Below are positions 11,060-25,100 of a DNA stretch of 64,000 bases, piece after piece. The notes under the pieces are model-generated. The model did not search any database. It saw nothing but the letters and a program-made list of their open reading frames with translations, and was not told the origin of the DNA. The position numbers and the translations under genes are program-made. Each line of letters begins with the position of its first letter. The first letter of the stretch is position 1. The stretch is from NCBI GenBank assembly GCA_963978545.1, contig OZ021727.1:57796487-57860486 (forward strand), in the 5' to 3' direction. The DNA is from Linyphia triangularis (Eukaryota > Arthropoda > Arachnida > Araneae > Linyphiidae).

Positions 11060-12535
11060 CTTTCTACAACTCGTTGACTTGTGTTGACACAAGAAAATAA
11101 AGAAGCAGCAAAAGCAATGCCAAGGCAGACATTGTACCTGAAAAGGCTCGTTGACTTGCATCGACAGAGAACCAACAATGTCCTTGCGTCGATATTGTTG
11201 CTTTTCAGTGGCCTCCTCTGAACTTTCGTTTCAAATGCCACATTAAAGCTAATTGAATTGCGTCATCAGAGTAGATACAGTGGAAGCAACAAAGTCAATG
11301 ATCTTCTACTTACTATCGGAACTATCGATGATCTTCGACATTTTTTATTTTTATTTGTTGCCCGTGTTGAGTGAGACAAAGAACAGAAAGAGGTTTCTTC
11401 AGGAAATATTTAAAAATTTCCTTGTCACGCAAATTTATTACAAACATTGCATGTGGTAAATGCTTGAAATTTTCTTGTTTCGATTAAAAAAAAATGACTT
11501 AATTTTAAAGTTGCAAATTTTGTTGTAAACATTTTTCAAGAAGTATATCATATACAATTTCATTATTTGACTGTTTTTGAAGATATTTTTTTGGATAAGT
11601 AGTTAATATAATTTAAATCATTCATATTGTTCTTATCTTTTTTGGTAAAAAAGTAGGCAAGTTATTACTTTTTTCTTATGGCACATAGATAAGGACACAT
11701 TTCTACTTAATTTGAGAAACATCTCTTTACAAAAGAGTTATGTAGTCTAGATATCTAAGTGAACCCTTGTGGCACTTGTTGCTATCTTGAGACATTTTAG
11801 TTGTAAAAATGTAGATTGGGTTTCAGATGAAACTTTTTATAATGCATTTTCTTCAATATGAATTAAAATCAAAATAGACATCACTATTCAAACTGATTTC
11901 ACAATATATCATATACAACTAGTTGTATGGAAATTGCATAAAATAATGAACAGTGAATAAAAAAATGTGTAAAAAAACTTTTTAATCAAGCATAAAATTT
12001 TGGAAATTAACAGGCCATTTAAAAACAGAAATGATTGTAGTAAATGTTTAAAAGAATTCTAGTTTAGAACCGGATTCAAGTTAAAATTACAAAAGATAGT
12101 ATTTTGCCAAGATGATATTTGTAAATAAAAAAACTAGAGTTTATAATTATTTGCTAATTTGGACTAAATGAAAATTACCGAGTCTAAAGAAAAACTTTAG
12201 AGAAAATAAGTAACAGAATGTGCATATTTAATCTTTCAACCTTGTAACTAAAATTCATTCAGCCATCTTTTTACTTGCAATCATGTAAACAAATATATAA
12301 AATTCTTTTTATGTGATATTTCACAATTGATAATACATTATAATTTAAAATTGAAAGAAATGTTGTAAATGGAGTTTAGGTTGAAATGTAAAGTTATTCT
12401 AGAAAATTACTTAATTGCAACTTACTTCAATAGGAAAGCATGTCCTGGTTTGAATATACAGTATACTTAAACATTCACCAAAATAGTTTTAACAAGACAA
12501 GTTTATAAAAAGACAAGAACATTGATGCCAAGGAA
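11060..12535. other. AT-rich intergenic DNA
   Basis: Downstream flank of CHCHD5 (minus strand). No gene, repeat pair or RNA is recognised. The gene's polyadenylation site may lie here or in the next segment but cannot be placed. Confidence 0.5.
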
Positions 12536-12930
12536 CAGAAAATAAATATTTTATTTTACAAAATATATTGCTTGTATATACATACCAGATCCACCATATT
12601 TGAAAACAAAAAAAGTTCTTTTATAAACACAAAATGCTAGACATGATTATGGATTAAATAAAAATGATGAGGTACATTTCAAATGATTCAATAAATACTC
12701 TTTAAAGAGGCGAGTAGGAAAAATAAATATATTCGTCACAAAATATTCTGCTTTTGTATATAAATATCAGATCTTCTATGATAAATACATTGAACTTAAA
12801 ATGAACATTTCACAAATATCCCTTCAAAATGAACAAAACTTTTACGAACATAAAATGTGCAATATAATGGGTTAAATAAAAATGACATTGATTTAATTGT
12901 CCCAATAAGTAATTTAAATAATTCCTAATT
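12536..12930 (-). repeat. Diverged tandem duplication in the CHCHD5 3' flank
   Basis: Two units of about 180-210 bp follow each other (about 12536-12710 and 12717-12930). They share AAATAAATATNTTNNTNNACAAAATAT near the start, then CCAGATC-like and ACATAAAATG-like blocks, and GGNTTAAATAAAAATGA near the end. The array lies directly downstream of the CHCHD5 stop codon and probably falls in its 3' UTR. AATAAA signals occur on the minus strand here, but which one is used cannot be told. Confidence 0.5.
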
Positions 12931-12939
12931 CCTCAAATA

Positions 12940-13102
12940 TCAAGAGTTTGATGTAGCATCATTGGCAATTTCTTCCACACAATTGAGAAAAACGTTGAAA
13001 CGGGAACTACAGAGGGATGTGTCTCGAGGATACCGCTTTATGCAACTTTTATAATTATCATAAACTGAACTGCAGTTTTTTTTCACCTTCACCATTACAG
13101 GG
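12940..13102 (-). CDS. CHCHD5: CHCHD5 exon 3 (second CHCH domain)
   Basis: 163 bp from the acceptor CTACTTTTAG to a TGA stop. It completes the histidine codon begun in exon 2, then encodes PVMVKVKKNC, the second CHCH domain (C59-x9-C69, C80-x9-C90) and a short polar tail ending in serine. It is too short and too A-rich to stand out as an open frame. It was found by reading the conserved cysteine spacing on the minus strand. Confidence 0.88.
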
Positions 13103-16100
13103 CTAAAAGTAGAAAAAGGAATAATAATTATAACAAAAATAAAAGATTACAGTTTAACAGCATATAGAAAATATCTTATATTTTTCAATTTAGTAATACA
13201 AATATTCTTCATACAGTCAAATCCCGTTAACTCGCAATCGCTTAACATGAAATTCAAGGCAAAGTAAGCAGTTCCCTGTACTTAAAACTTAACATTAATT
13301 TATTCTTTTAACACGAAATTCGGTTAACGCGAACAATTTTGGCTGCCCCATCAACTTCGCGTTAACGGGGTTTTACAGTACTATACTAAAACATAAAAAG
13401 AAATTTAGCTTGAAGTATTTTAGTACCAAGAGTACAACTTTTAAATTTACACGGTTTAGTTTAGGGTTCTATATAAGGATAGAGACAGGACTCAAAGAGT
13501 AACTCTAAAGTTAATAGCTATTACCGTCCGTGGGTGAAACAGTAAGATGACAGGGTAAAGATACCAATAAACTTGTTATTTCATAGGTTGAAAGAGAAAA
13601 GCAATATAGACAAGGTTGTATACAAGCAGTTTTCTGTTTCTGCAAAGTACTCTATAAGAGCTACAAGAAAATGAATTGGTTCAGATGAATGTATGGTTTA
13701 TATCGAGTACAACGTTCTATATACAATAATACTTGGTGCCCAATAGATACAAAAATTTCTCCTACAAATGAGAAATATCAGCTTTTCATGAATTAGTCAT
13801 AAAATATCAACTTTTTAAAAATACAGTGGTAGTAAAAAGAAATAAATAAGTACTTTGCGTTAAACCAATACATTTTTATAAAGAAAACAAATTTGAGTGA
13901 ACTTTCAATTTCAATATAGCAGTCAAAAGTTTAATTAAATTTGATATTTATCTTTTGATAGCAGGAATAAATTGTGTTATATTTATTTTAACATCGCTAA
14001 TTATTCAATGATGAAAATAAATTTAATTCAACAATCATTAAATACTGAAGGCACATTAACAGATAAAACGTGAAATAAAATATTCCATAACAAATTGATA
14101 TCGTACATTGACAAAAGATTTATAAACAAATAAAATGAGCCCCAGCTTATTATAACTGACTGTTCACTAAAATAACAGTGTTCTACAATTGCTTTGATTT
14201 TTATAAAATGATTACAATTACAAGTTACGTTTTATCCCACTGCCATTTTTGATAATTTTGTTTTGCAGAGGATTTTTTAATTCAGAATAACAGGCATGAA
14301 GCTAAATTGCAAACGTTTTAGCAAAGGACAACATAAATATAAAATTATTGTCCTAAGAAATTTACACAAAAAACATGTTCTGAATAACCATTATCTTTAG
14401 GTTTGATAAGAGGGCATTTTAAACTAATTTTGTGACTCCTAATTAACAATGTAAATACAAAATATAATCTACAATCTTTTGGAGTAATTTAGAGAATCAG
14501 TTTCTCAAACTAATTTCCTAGCAAACCTTTGCAAAGCAATTTTCTCCAAACATGAAATTAATGGAAATACAAAATCCCTGGTCTATAAAAATACAAATAT
14601 GGTTTTAATGAAAGCATAATAGGTGTGTAAATAAAATAAATGTTCAACAGCCAATTATATTTTAAATAATTTTGTTTTTAATTATTAAACTCGGCAAGAG
14701 AAAAAGAAAATCAAATGAGCAAAAGATAATATGAATTTATGTTCAAATACATCCTCTTCACAATTTGCTTTATGCAAAAATACATAAAAAGGAAAATGGC
14801 TTTAGATAAATTCAATGTATATAATTTTAAGTGAATAGTATATTTAAAAAAATATTTTATGACACAGATTTGTGTACAGAAAGTAGGTACCGTTATTGAA
14901 GACTACAAAAAAAAACTAGTAAAAAAAAGAATAGAATATTAAAGCCAACAACTAATTAATAAAAAGTGTTGAATGAGAATTGGATAAACATAAAAAAAGG
15001 TAGAAATACAGAATTTTTTTTTATCATTTTAAATACAAAATCCGATTCTTATTTTTTTTTTTTAAATTAGTTATTTAACTCCTCAAACATATTGCCACAT
15101 TACTATAATAAGAAATTTGGAGTATTACATTTCAAATAACTTGAAGACTGTTATGGATTTTTAATACATAATTAACAGATTGAATTTTCTTTTTATATGA
15201 TATGAAAGAAAGCATGCAATTAGTTTAATATTAAAATAGTCCTTAAAATGAAAAGTATAAAAGCTTTATAATTAAACTAAAGTTAATACAACCAAAATAA
15301 ATCTGATGTTGGAAAAAGGGGTCTGAAACTTTAAAAACACAAGGCAAAACAAAGTCACATACAACATTCACAGCTAAATGCTATAGCAGCTAACATTGCA
15401 AGATTCAAAGGCTTAAGTTGATATTAACACAAACGAATAACTCAATGAAAATTGGATAAATATTAATAAATAAAAATTGAAATTAAATTTAAGTATTAAT
15501 ACCTAAAAAATAGGTTAAATAACAAGTAATCACAATATATCTTAGTGGCATTAAGGACTCAGAATAAGTCTGAACAGGGATGAGAAAAATTTCAGAAGGA
15601 AAAAGAAAGAATAACACAAGATAAGAAAAATAAGACAAGACAATAAAAAATAACCATACATATAATTTATAGAAATCTGTGCATTAGTGTGAAGCATTTG
15701 TTGCCTGTTGGCAACCTTGCATACTGTGAAATGATAAACCAAACTGAGACAGAAGTGGCATTTTCATCATCACTAGATTTGACAAATTATCAACGATTTA
15801 ATCTAAATACTATCTAAATATCGATTAATCAAAAAACCAGGATCAAACCGGTTTATTAGTGCTTTTCCCTCAGCCAACTAGAGGAAGCTGGGCAATACAA
15901 TGTTTTCTGTAAATGATTATTTATTCATATCCAGGGGGATTAGAATAACCAATCATTTACAGAAAAGCATTGTATTGCCCAGCTCCCTCTAGAAGCCGAG
16001 GGGCCGCCATCCCATTTATTTTGGATAATCAGAGTTTTACTTTCAGTTTTTTCCTTAACAAGTCAGTATTAAGTAAACTGTTAACTAAGTGACTATTTTA

Positions 16101-19100
16101 TCTTCTCAGTGAAAATATTCATTTAGACAGTCTTTAAATTAAATAAAAGATGGTTGGGATTTTTGTCGATGGGACGATTGGACTAGTCAATGCACCTGCT
16201 AATTGCATAAAATAGAAATGTTTTGTAAATCTAATGTGTTGATTGAAGTGTTGACTGTAATGTAGTATTACTTTAAATAAGGTTATTTGTATGACATTCA
16301 CCACAAAATATGTACAGCTTTATGTTTAGTGTTGTATATAATTTGGCAATGGGAATCAATTTCGAGAAAGACGCAAATGCAAAATTTATCATCTCGTACA
16401 AAGGGCATGTTAATTTTGAAAATTATCTGTTCATTTATTTAATTCAAATTTGAAAGGATTGTGCATGAGAACTTGTGACTGCACTTTAAACCTTATTAAA
16501 AAAACAGATTATTATTACAATAAGAAAGTTATAACAAAAAGAGTAGTAGAATACAGGTTATGTTACAATGACAGAAATAAGCATTTTAATATGCTGATTT
16601 AGATATGGTTATTGGTTAGATTTTTTTTAAAGAGACTTATATAATTTGGCAAATTAATACTTGAAACATTTTGACGAATTAATAAGCGTATTCTATACTA
16701 AAACAATAAGACACAAAGCAATAAAATAAGACATTACTGCAGAAGCTGGAAGTGTAAACAAACGTAGACAACTTTTAGTAGAGATGAGTACAATATCACC
16801 TTAACTTTAGTATTATTTTAACTATCATTAATTTAATTTTTTGCAATATTGTTAATAAGAAATTTAAAAGTAAATAAACAAAACTGTATCTTTAAGTATG
16901 AAGCAGTGCTTACACTTCTTTAAAGACCTACACTTCCAGCATTACAGGTGCTTTGCCACTTCCAATGGTTCACAGTCCCATTCACAGGTGGCTAGCTGCC
17001 ACTGCAGAATATATAAAAATTCTTTCATAATAGTCAAAAAACCACTTTGAGTATCAATATAACAAAGCATTTAACTTGATTTTAGGAATGTATTATACTA
17101 ATATACTTGTTTTTAAAAGTTATTGCTTATCCTTTAAGATACTATTTTCAAAGGCAATATTTGATGAAATATTGATTAAAATTTCATAACATTTTGTATA
17201 AGGAAGGTATGACAGAATTAGCAAATCAACAAAGTAAACTAAAAATATTAATATATAACCAGAAGATTTTGCTGATTAAAATTTTTGGTGAAGTTTTCAT
17301 GAGCTAAAAAAGTTTTTAGCAGTAGAAAATATCTAGATTAATGAGAGTAGTCGTTCTCTCATTAGAGATAACGTTCATTAGGCAAGATGATGAAACTCAA
17401 TTTGTATCATTTTTCAATTCCCAAAAATTAGACATCAGATTGTAAAAGAAGGAGACTAATGATAAGCAGGGTTCCCACTCAAATCACAGAATGATAATCA
17501 ATGACTTTTCAGAACCTAATTAATGTTTTTAAGGATCTTTAAAAATTTGTTTTCAGGCATCTTGTCTATATATAAATTTTTTATAAAGTTTATTCCACCA
17601 ATATAGTTACAAGTTGGTGCATGCGTAATACAAATATGTCAGAAAATTCCTATACAGTGCGGGTAAGTGACGGACAAGCGGGGATAGCAAGTCTGAGTTG
17701 CATTTTTATAAATTTTGCAGTTGGGCAACATCCACAAAAATTAAGGACTTTTAAGGACCTCTAAGTAATTTCAAGCACCTCTAAGCATTTTCAAGGCCTT
17801 GAAAACAGGTTTAAAAATATTAAGCACTTTTAACGACTTACAATGACCGTGGAAACCCTGATAAGACAATCAAACCATGTTAATTTTTTTGCATTATCTA
17901 TTAAGGGAAATTAAAAAAAATTTGTACAAAAATTAAACAAAATACGTTCCTGATAATGGACAAACAAATCACTTTTGACTTTTCGATAATTATTAAGGAA
18001 AAAACAAAACAATTTCATACCAAACTTTAAATGACCAAACAACCAAAAACTAATCGCATCACGTTTTTTTAACTAAACTTACAATAATTAGAGAACAAAT
18101 TGCAAAAGGATAAAATTGAAATAGATCTGGAGGTCAATAGAAATAATTTTAATGTTATTTTTAAGGAAATCTGATATTTGATCGCAACAAAATGAAGTGC
18201 ACTCCACAAAATAATTAATAGAAAAATCAATCACATATCTTTCAACAAAAAATAAATGCAAATAACATTTTCCTGAGTACACAGTGATAGATAGAGAGGA
18301 TAATGTATGCACACTAAAAAACTAAGAAAAGCTGTAATACCCCACAACACATATTTCAGGCAAGATCATGATTTGAAAGTACTTTGTCAAAAAAGGAAAA
18401 AACACAATTGGTATATCATTCAGATGACATGCAGAAATCAGGACATCACTTTGTTTCATCACATAACTAAATACTTTTGAAAATGTACTTAATATCCTTT
18501 GAAATGCAAAATAAGAACAATTTGTTGTTTTCGCAACTTTATAGTGTCAATCTGTAGAAATAAGAATATTACAGTTGGCAGGCATGCATTTATTCAAAAG
18601 TATGTGATCAATATAGCGACCATTTTAAACATGGCTCGTACACTTGAAGCAGAAAAAAATTCAAGGACTTTACCAAGCACTCTTCAAGGATACCTTATCA
18701 ACACCAAGTGCTAAAAAAATATTCCAAATTTTTTAATTTTTTTATTGGCAAATGGTGCATGTTCAAATTGAATAAATACAAAAAATGTGATGTTTAAATC
18801 GAGTAAATAATTAAAAAAAAAAAAAAACAATTTTTTTTATGGTTTTCAATGTCCATAGTATTTTAGCGATTTCAGTACATGCTCCTCCATCGTGCTCGCT
18901 TGAAATGGTACCGATGATATCAATTGTTGGGAACAATATCCACTTTTGGGGTATTATTTATCATTATAAATAATTCCAACAATGCTCATCAAACCAGTCG
19001 ATATGCTTTTTACTCATCATATGGCTTTTGAAAAACATTCTCCCATTGATGATACGCTGAAATTTTTAGCACACATGCAATATCATGCAAAATACGGATC

Positions 19101-22100
19101 TAACACGTAGGCTTGCACCATGAATGATAATGTGGCTTTTATAACCAGCTTCATTGAAAATGCATTTCCTACCCATATTTAAACAGTGAAGAAAAAATTA
19201 GACGACAACACATATAAAAACAAAACAAGAGATCATCTAATTTAATCAAAGTGGCGGGAGGAATGATCCAATCTGAAATGTTCAACCACACATGATGATT
19301 GGCTAAATAAAATTCAAGGGATTTTGCTTATTTTGTTGAACAAATTTTTTTTAAAAGGCTATATTTTTAGAAAATAAAATTCAAGTACTTTAAACAATTC
19401 TTTTTAAAAATTCAAGGTTTTTAAGCACTTGAAAATGAAAGTTTTTTTTTAAAATCGTACGAACCATGTTAAAGTATTAACAGTTCATATATTAATAAAA
19501 AATCAAACACGTATTAATGATCAAGATATATTTAAAATATCCAAGAAATTAAACAGTGATAATTTGTGGCAACCTAACTTGTGAAAGCAACAGTGAATCA
19601 AAAAGGTAAAAGATCAAAATCAGACATTGTATAAATATACGACTACAAAAGATTGCGAAAAACCATGGGAGAAAACTAGACTTTATTTTCATTGTATTTG
19701 ATGACAATTTAATGAAGAGTTTTAAATTACAATTTATAACCAACCAATTAACCAGAGTTTAAAAATTTCAAACAACCAATGAAAATAACAAATCTATATT
19801 TAATGAAAATATCTCATAAGAGATGATTTGATAACAATACGAAATTTAATCAATAACAATATTATTTGATAACAATTTAACAAAGAGTTTTAAAATACTT
19901 TTTTTAACCAATTGAAGTTAAGAAACTCAAACAATCAATGAAAATAAATCTGTATTGTAATGAAAATATCTCATAAGAGAGAAACAACATTCTATCATCC
20001 TTTTTTCATGTTTAAAAATGTTAATAGTTTAGTTATATTAAAACATTTAGTCCACAGTTAAAAAAACAAAGCTAAAGGAAAGACCTAAGCAATGCAAAAT
20101 TTACAACAAAAAATAAAAATGATTTGATTTAGATTTAAAATAATAAGTTGGAAAAGTTGAAAGAGACATGTTGTCATGTCAAATAAGAAAAAAGCATGTT
20201 TGCTGAACGCGCTTAAAAATTCGATCATTCTTAAACATAATGAAATATCTAAATGATGGGAATCTCTCATTACAATCAAGATGAAGGTTTTGAGTATTAA
20301 AGGGTTACGCTTTGTTTAACAACTGTGGATAATGCTGCAAGGGTCTTTAAACATAATTTATTTGAGGCACATTCAGGATCGAAAGTACTACGGGACACAA
20401 TTCAAAAACTGCTGAAATTATGGGAAGGTGGTATACAAATGAATTACTATAAAATTTCTGGTATTTTTAAATGCAGTTAAAGCCAACCATCTCGCATAAC
20501 TAATTTCCAAGCAAGTAATTTCTAGGTAAATATCAATCTCATCAGTGTTTATATGCATATAATTTTGAAACAAATGACGTTCTAGAGGAAAACCATGATT
20601 GTTTTTAATCAATTTTTCTTAAGGGTATTCAACAAGTATTCTGTACTTTAGCTAAATTGTGTATTTGTCCAATTTTCAAATGTTCATCAGATACTAATAA
20701 CAATATTTTTTTTTAAAGGTAAATATTGATCAGATACAGAACAAAGTGATGATTGAGCCTCAATCAATTACTTAAACATGATAATTAATTTTCTTTGTTA
20801 AGTTATCAGGACTTATATTTTGATTCTTTTCCTGAATTGTGAGTAAAGTCACACTTGAAGGTTAATCTAAAAGAATCAATTAACTTTTTACAATAAAAAA
20901 CTTTATAAACTTAAATAAAAAAAGCAATTTACTTTACCTTCATGTTCTTTTTTTTTTTTTTTTTATTGTTAATAACTAAACTTTGAATCGCAAAATTTTT
21001 GATTTTTAAAATTTGCTGGCAAGATGTTTTAGGAAAAAATAAAAATAATTTTTGTTAAGCACCCTCAGCTTAATTCAAGTATTAAATGCTTAGATAAATT
21101 AATTTAAACCAGGACCATGATTGTAACAGGCTTTAGTCAACTTAATATGTTCAAATAGGCTGGAATAATCCCTTGTATGAAGGTTACACTAATTCTAGTT
21201 AACTTTGATTCGATGCGAAAAATATGTTACAGTCATCAGGGTTTGCGTAGCCATAATTTTGTTCAGCATAATTAGCGAGATTCTTGTCAAGGATTATGAA
21301 TATTTATCCAATTTTTATATTTAGCTATCAAACAGTATGAAATTTGTTAAGGGGTTTCCTTTAAAACTAAACTTTTACTTGCCATGAATCATTTTTCTTT
21401 TGAACGAGTTAATTAAAATGAATAGTTTTTAATAAATTACTTACAATTAAGTGGTGCAATTTGAATAGTTAAGTGATAGAGCTTCACTTTCTTAAACGGG
21501 TAAGTTTACAAAGTAGTTAAATTTTTGATATAACATTGGCAAATAAAATATATTGTATGAAAAATTATGAAATATAAATGCCTTATATTCATAATTTATA
21601 ATGAATTTCGAAATATAAATGACAAAAATAAAACAAAATCATTTGGTAGGGTATGATAAATTGACTAGTTGCATTTATATCCTGAAATAAAAGTGTCATA
21701 TAATATGAATTATTTAAGCTTTTTAATTTAAGTAAAGCTTTTAATACCTCACTATGAATTAGAAATAAAGAAAATGTAATACTTTTTAAAACATGCACAC
21801 ATGTTTTAAAAAGTATAGACAAGTTAAAATGAATGATTATAAATTAGAGGTATACCACTAATAATACAGATATTTTAACTTTAAGTGTACAACTGAAAAT
21901 TAGTAATTTTTATTTGAAATGTATTTTTTCAGTAGTTTATAAGTAATAAACAAGGAAGAATATCAATAAATATTTATCTTACTGTGTTTCAGAACATCTT
22001 GCAAGCTCATGTCTCTGATGTGAACAAGCATAATCCCACATACGAGGAAATTTCTCAACACACTGAGTATAATTGTGCATCAAAGGACCACAATGTTTAT

Positions 22101-25100
22101 TAACAATTTGCTTGGCTTTTCCTTCCCTAAAATAAACAAATAAAATAAATAAAAAATTCAAATTCACCTAGCATGATTTTTTGTTGTTGCCATATTATGT
22201 ACACAAATTAACATCTATTTAAAAACATACTTTTTTAAACCAAAATTAAATCTGTAACATGTATGGAATTTAATAACTTATTAACCTGGTAATTTTCTTT
22301 AGTTTTATTTTTAAAAGATAAATATAGTATTTAGCTGTCTTGGTTTAGCTAAAAAAAATTCTCAAAAATCATCTTATCTTCCAATTTTTATAAAATCTAA
22401 AACTACCTTTAAAGAAATAAAATAATCAAATTTAATTACAATGGAAATTCCAACTAAAGAGCTTTGAAGCTACCATAGATGTGAAGAAAATAATAAATTT
22501 CTATATAACAGAGTTGAAATTTTCACGGGTAGCTGTTAGACACTTTAGCAAGACCCCCAAGTTTCAAGCGTCCAATTACATTTGTTGTCCAAATAATCAA
22601 ATTCGAAAAAGGAAGAAAACAACATATTTTGAGACCAACCCACTCACTCACTGATCATCAAATTAGTAAGGTACTTTTAGTAGAGCTAGAACTATGAAAT
22701 TTGATATGCTTGCAAGTTGTGTACAAAGGAAAGAATCTAAAAATCAAGATTTTCCTCTCAAAATCCCATGAAGGGGGCAATGTCCAAAAATATTAATTTT
22801 AATTCTAATACGTATATCTATTGAGGTTAGAATTATAAAACTTAGAATACTAGTAGCTATTAGCATATATATAAATAGAGGAGAAACTTACCACACACTG
22901 CAAATCCTCTAAAATCAAGAAACAACAAAAAAAGCGTACTTGAGCCTTTACATTGCCTTGACCATTGGCGATAGCTTTTATCGGCCACAAAATGATCACC
23001 AATTAATGAATTTTTTTCCCTTTGCCAACATTTTTTGCAAATCTGAATACACTATTTAAAATAATTTTATATGATCAGCATTCATATTGAATGCATAAAG
23101 GTGCCATGGACTGATCCGGTAAATTGAACTTTCTTAGAAAAATCTTGGGAAATTCTCCACTAATTGGACATTATGGATGATTTTTCAACTTTCTTAATAG
23201 CATATAGTAATTTAAATTAAAAGGACAAAGCAGTCAGCCAATTATATATGGCCGCCAACATAAAGTTAGTCAACTGTAAAATAAGTAAGTACCTAAAAAA
23301 GATGTATACTTAACCCTTTCAACTCCAAGAAGTTTCCTGGCAAGTTTTAAAATTATGAATACTAAACATTTTCAAACCAGCTATCACTGTATAAATAAGT
23401 AATAAATTTAAAATTAGTACTGTTAAAATAGTGAATCCCCCCCAAAAAAAACATATCTGTAAAAAGGCGCCAAGTTCTTCATATATTAACTATGGCAGAA
23501 AAAGTAAGTACATAGTTTAAATGAAAAAATAAATAAAAAAATTCAGTTTTATTGGAAAATTAATCAACTAATTAATATTTAACTCGTTATAATTAGCATA
23601 TTTTTAAACAGTCATTACTCGAGTTTTATAAGGCAAAAAAAAAAAAAAAAAGAAATTATGGCTGGAAATTGTTCATAATATCATTCCATTCCTAATATTA
23701 TGAATCTCCAACTAGTTTCCAGAATATATAGTTTTTTTAACATTGAAAGTAGAAAAAAATTTCAATTTTTCTTAAAACTTTCCATTTAAAAATCTAGCAA
23801 AATTCATTTTCTTTTTCAATATAACTGAGGTTCAAAACATCTAATAGTTAAATGCAAATTTGAATTCTCAAATCATTTTTCAGTAAGGTTATATCAAATT
23901 TCAGTTATCACTGTTTAAATGAAATTTCACGTACCAAAAACCTGATTTTTTAGATAATGAGTTTAAATATTCAAATTTATTTTAAGAACAAAATAGTACT
24001 TGAAAACTAATAAAATAACTCTTTTGCCTTAAGATGATACCATTATCTTGCAAAAATTTCATCTAGATTATTTTAAAGTAGAAATTTTGAAGGTCAGCCG
24101 AAGTCGTAAAATCGCTGATCAGGCTACCTTCCTACACATTACACGGAGGGAAGGGTCTATTGGATTCCATTGGTTACTATGGCAACGTCACAGTCGAAAC
24201 ATATTTCGGGAACACATGGGTGCTGTTCAGAGGAAGATCACCTTGACTTAAAATGTGTTTTTTCCCGTGAATTGAGTATTGAGGCAAGAAGTTTACTGTT
24301 AATCGGATTTTTTACACTTACCTTAGAAATTCCATCTTTATTTTAGAAAATTGTAAAATATATAATTTTGAACTAATAAATTTAGATGCAGCCCGGCTGC
24401 ACTGGTAAAGCTGCTACTAGAAAAATGTTCTTCTCAAAGTCAAAATTCTTCATAGGCCTAAATATCCAGCTTCAAAAATGCTTGTGACACTTGGTCATTG
24501 CGTACTCTGGATCACTTGCTTGCTGTGTTGCGACGCATAACGACTATGTCATATAAGAATTTTTGTAGCTAGATATTATACATATGAAGGAGAATTTTGA
24601 CTTTGAGAAGAACATTTTATTTATTTTCATTGCCCGCAATTTACAACAACGTTAAACTTGGTTCTACTTTAGATATCAATCCATTTCACTGCCATAGTTA
24701 TTATATGAAGAACTTGGTGGCTTTTACAGAGATGTTTTAGTTGGTTTAAATACACACAAAAAGAAAGTTCTAGAATAAGCTTGTGAGCAGTGTAAATCAT
24801 ATATAGCGGTACTGTTATCTTACGTCAATATTAACTACATTAACACATATTATAACCAACACAGATATGTTCTTTACAGTATCCAGTTTCTTTTAAATAA
24901 GGAAAGCATTTGTAATTTTAATGAGGAACTTGCATTAGTGAGGAAAATTAGTATTTTTTGTATTTTTTAGTGTTATCCAACGAATATATTTGAGCAGTGC
25001 AATTATTTTTTTATCTTTATACTTTCAATTAATCAGAAATCGGGTTTGAAATCAAAGTAAAAGTCCCGTGATCAAAAACGCATAAAAAAACCATGACGTC

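Noticed and set aside
22890..22925. 17-bp micro-exon between a TTTTAG acceptor and GTAAGTTT donor on the minus strand in CHCHD5 intron 1
   Set aside because: Such chance pairs are expected in AT-rich introns. Including it would disrupt the neat AT|G start junction.
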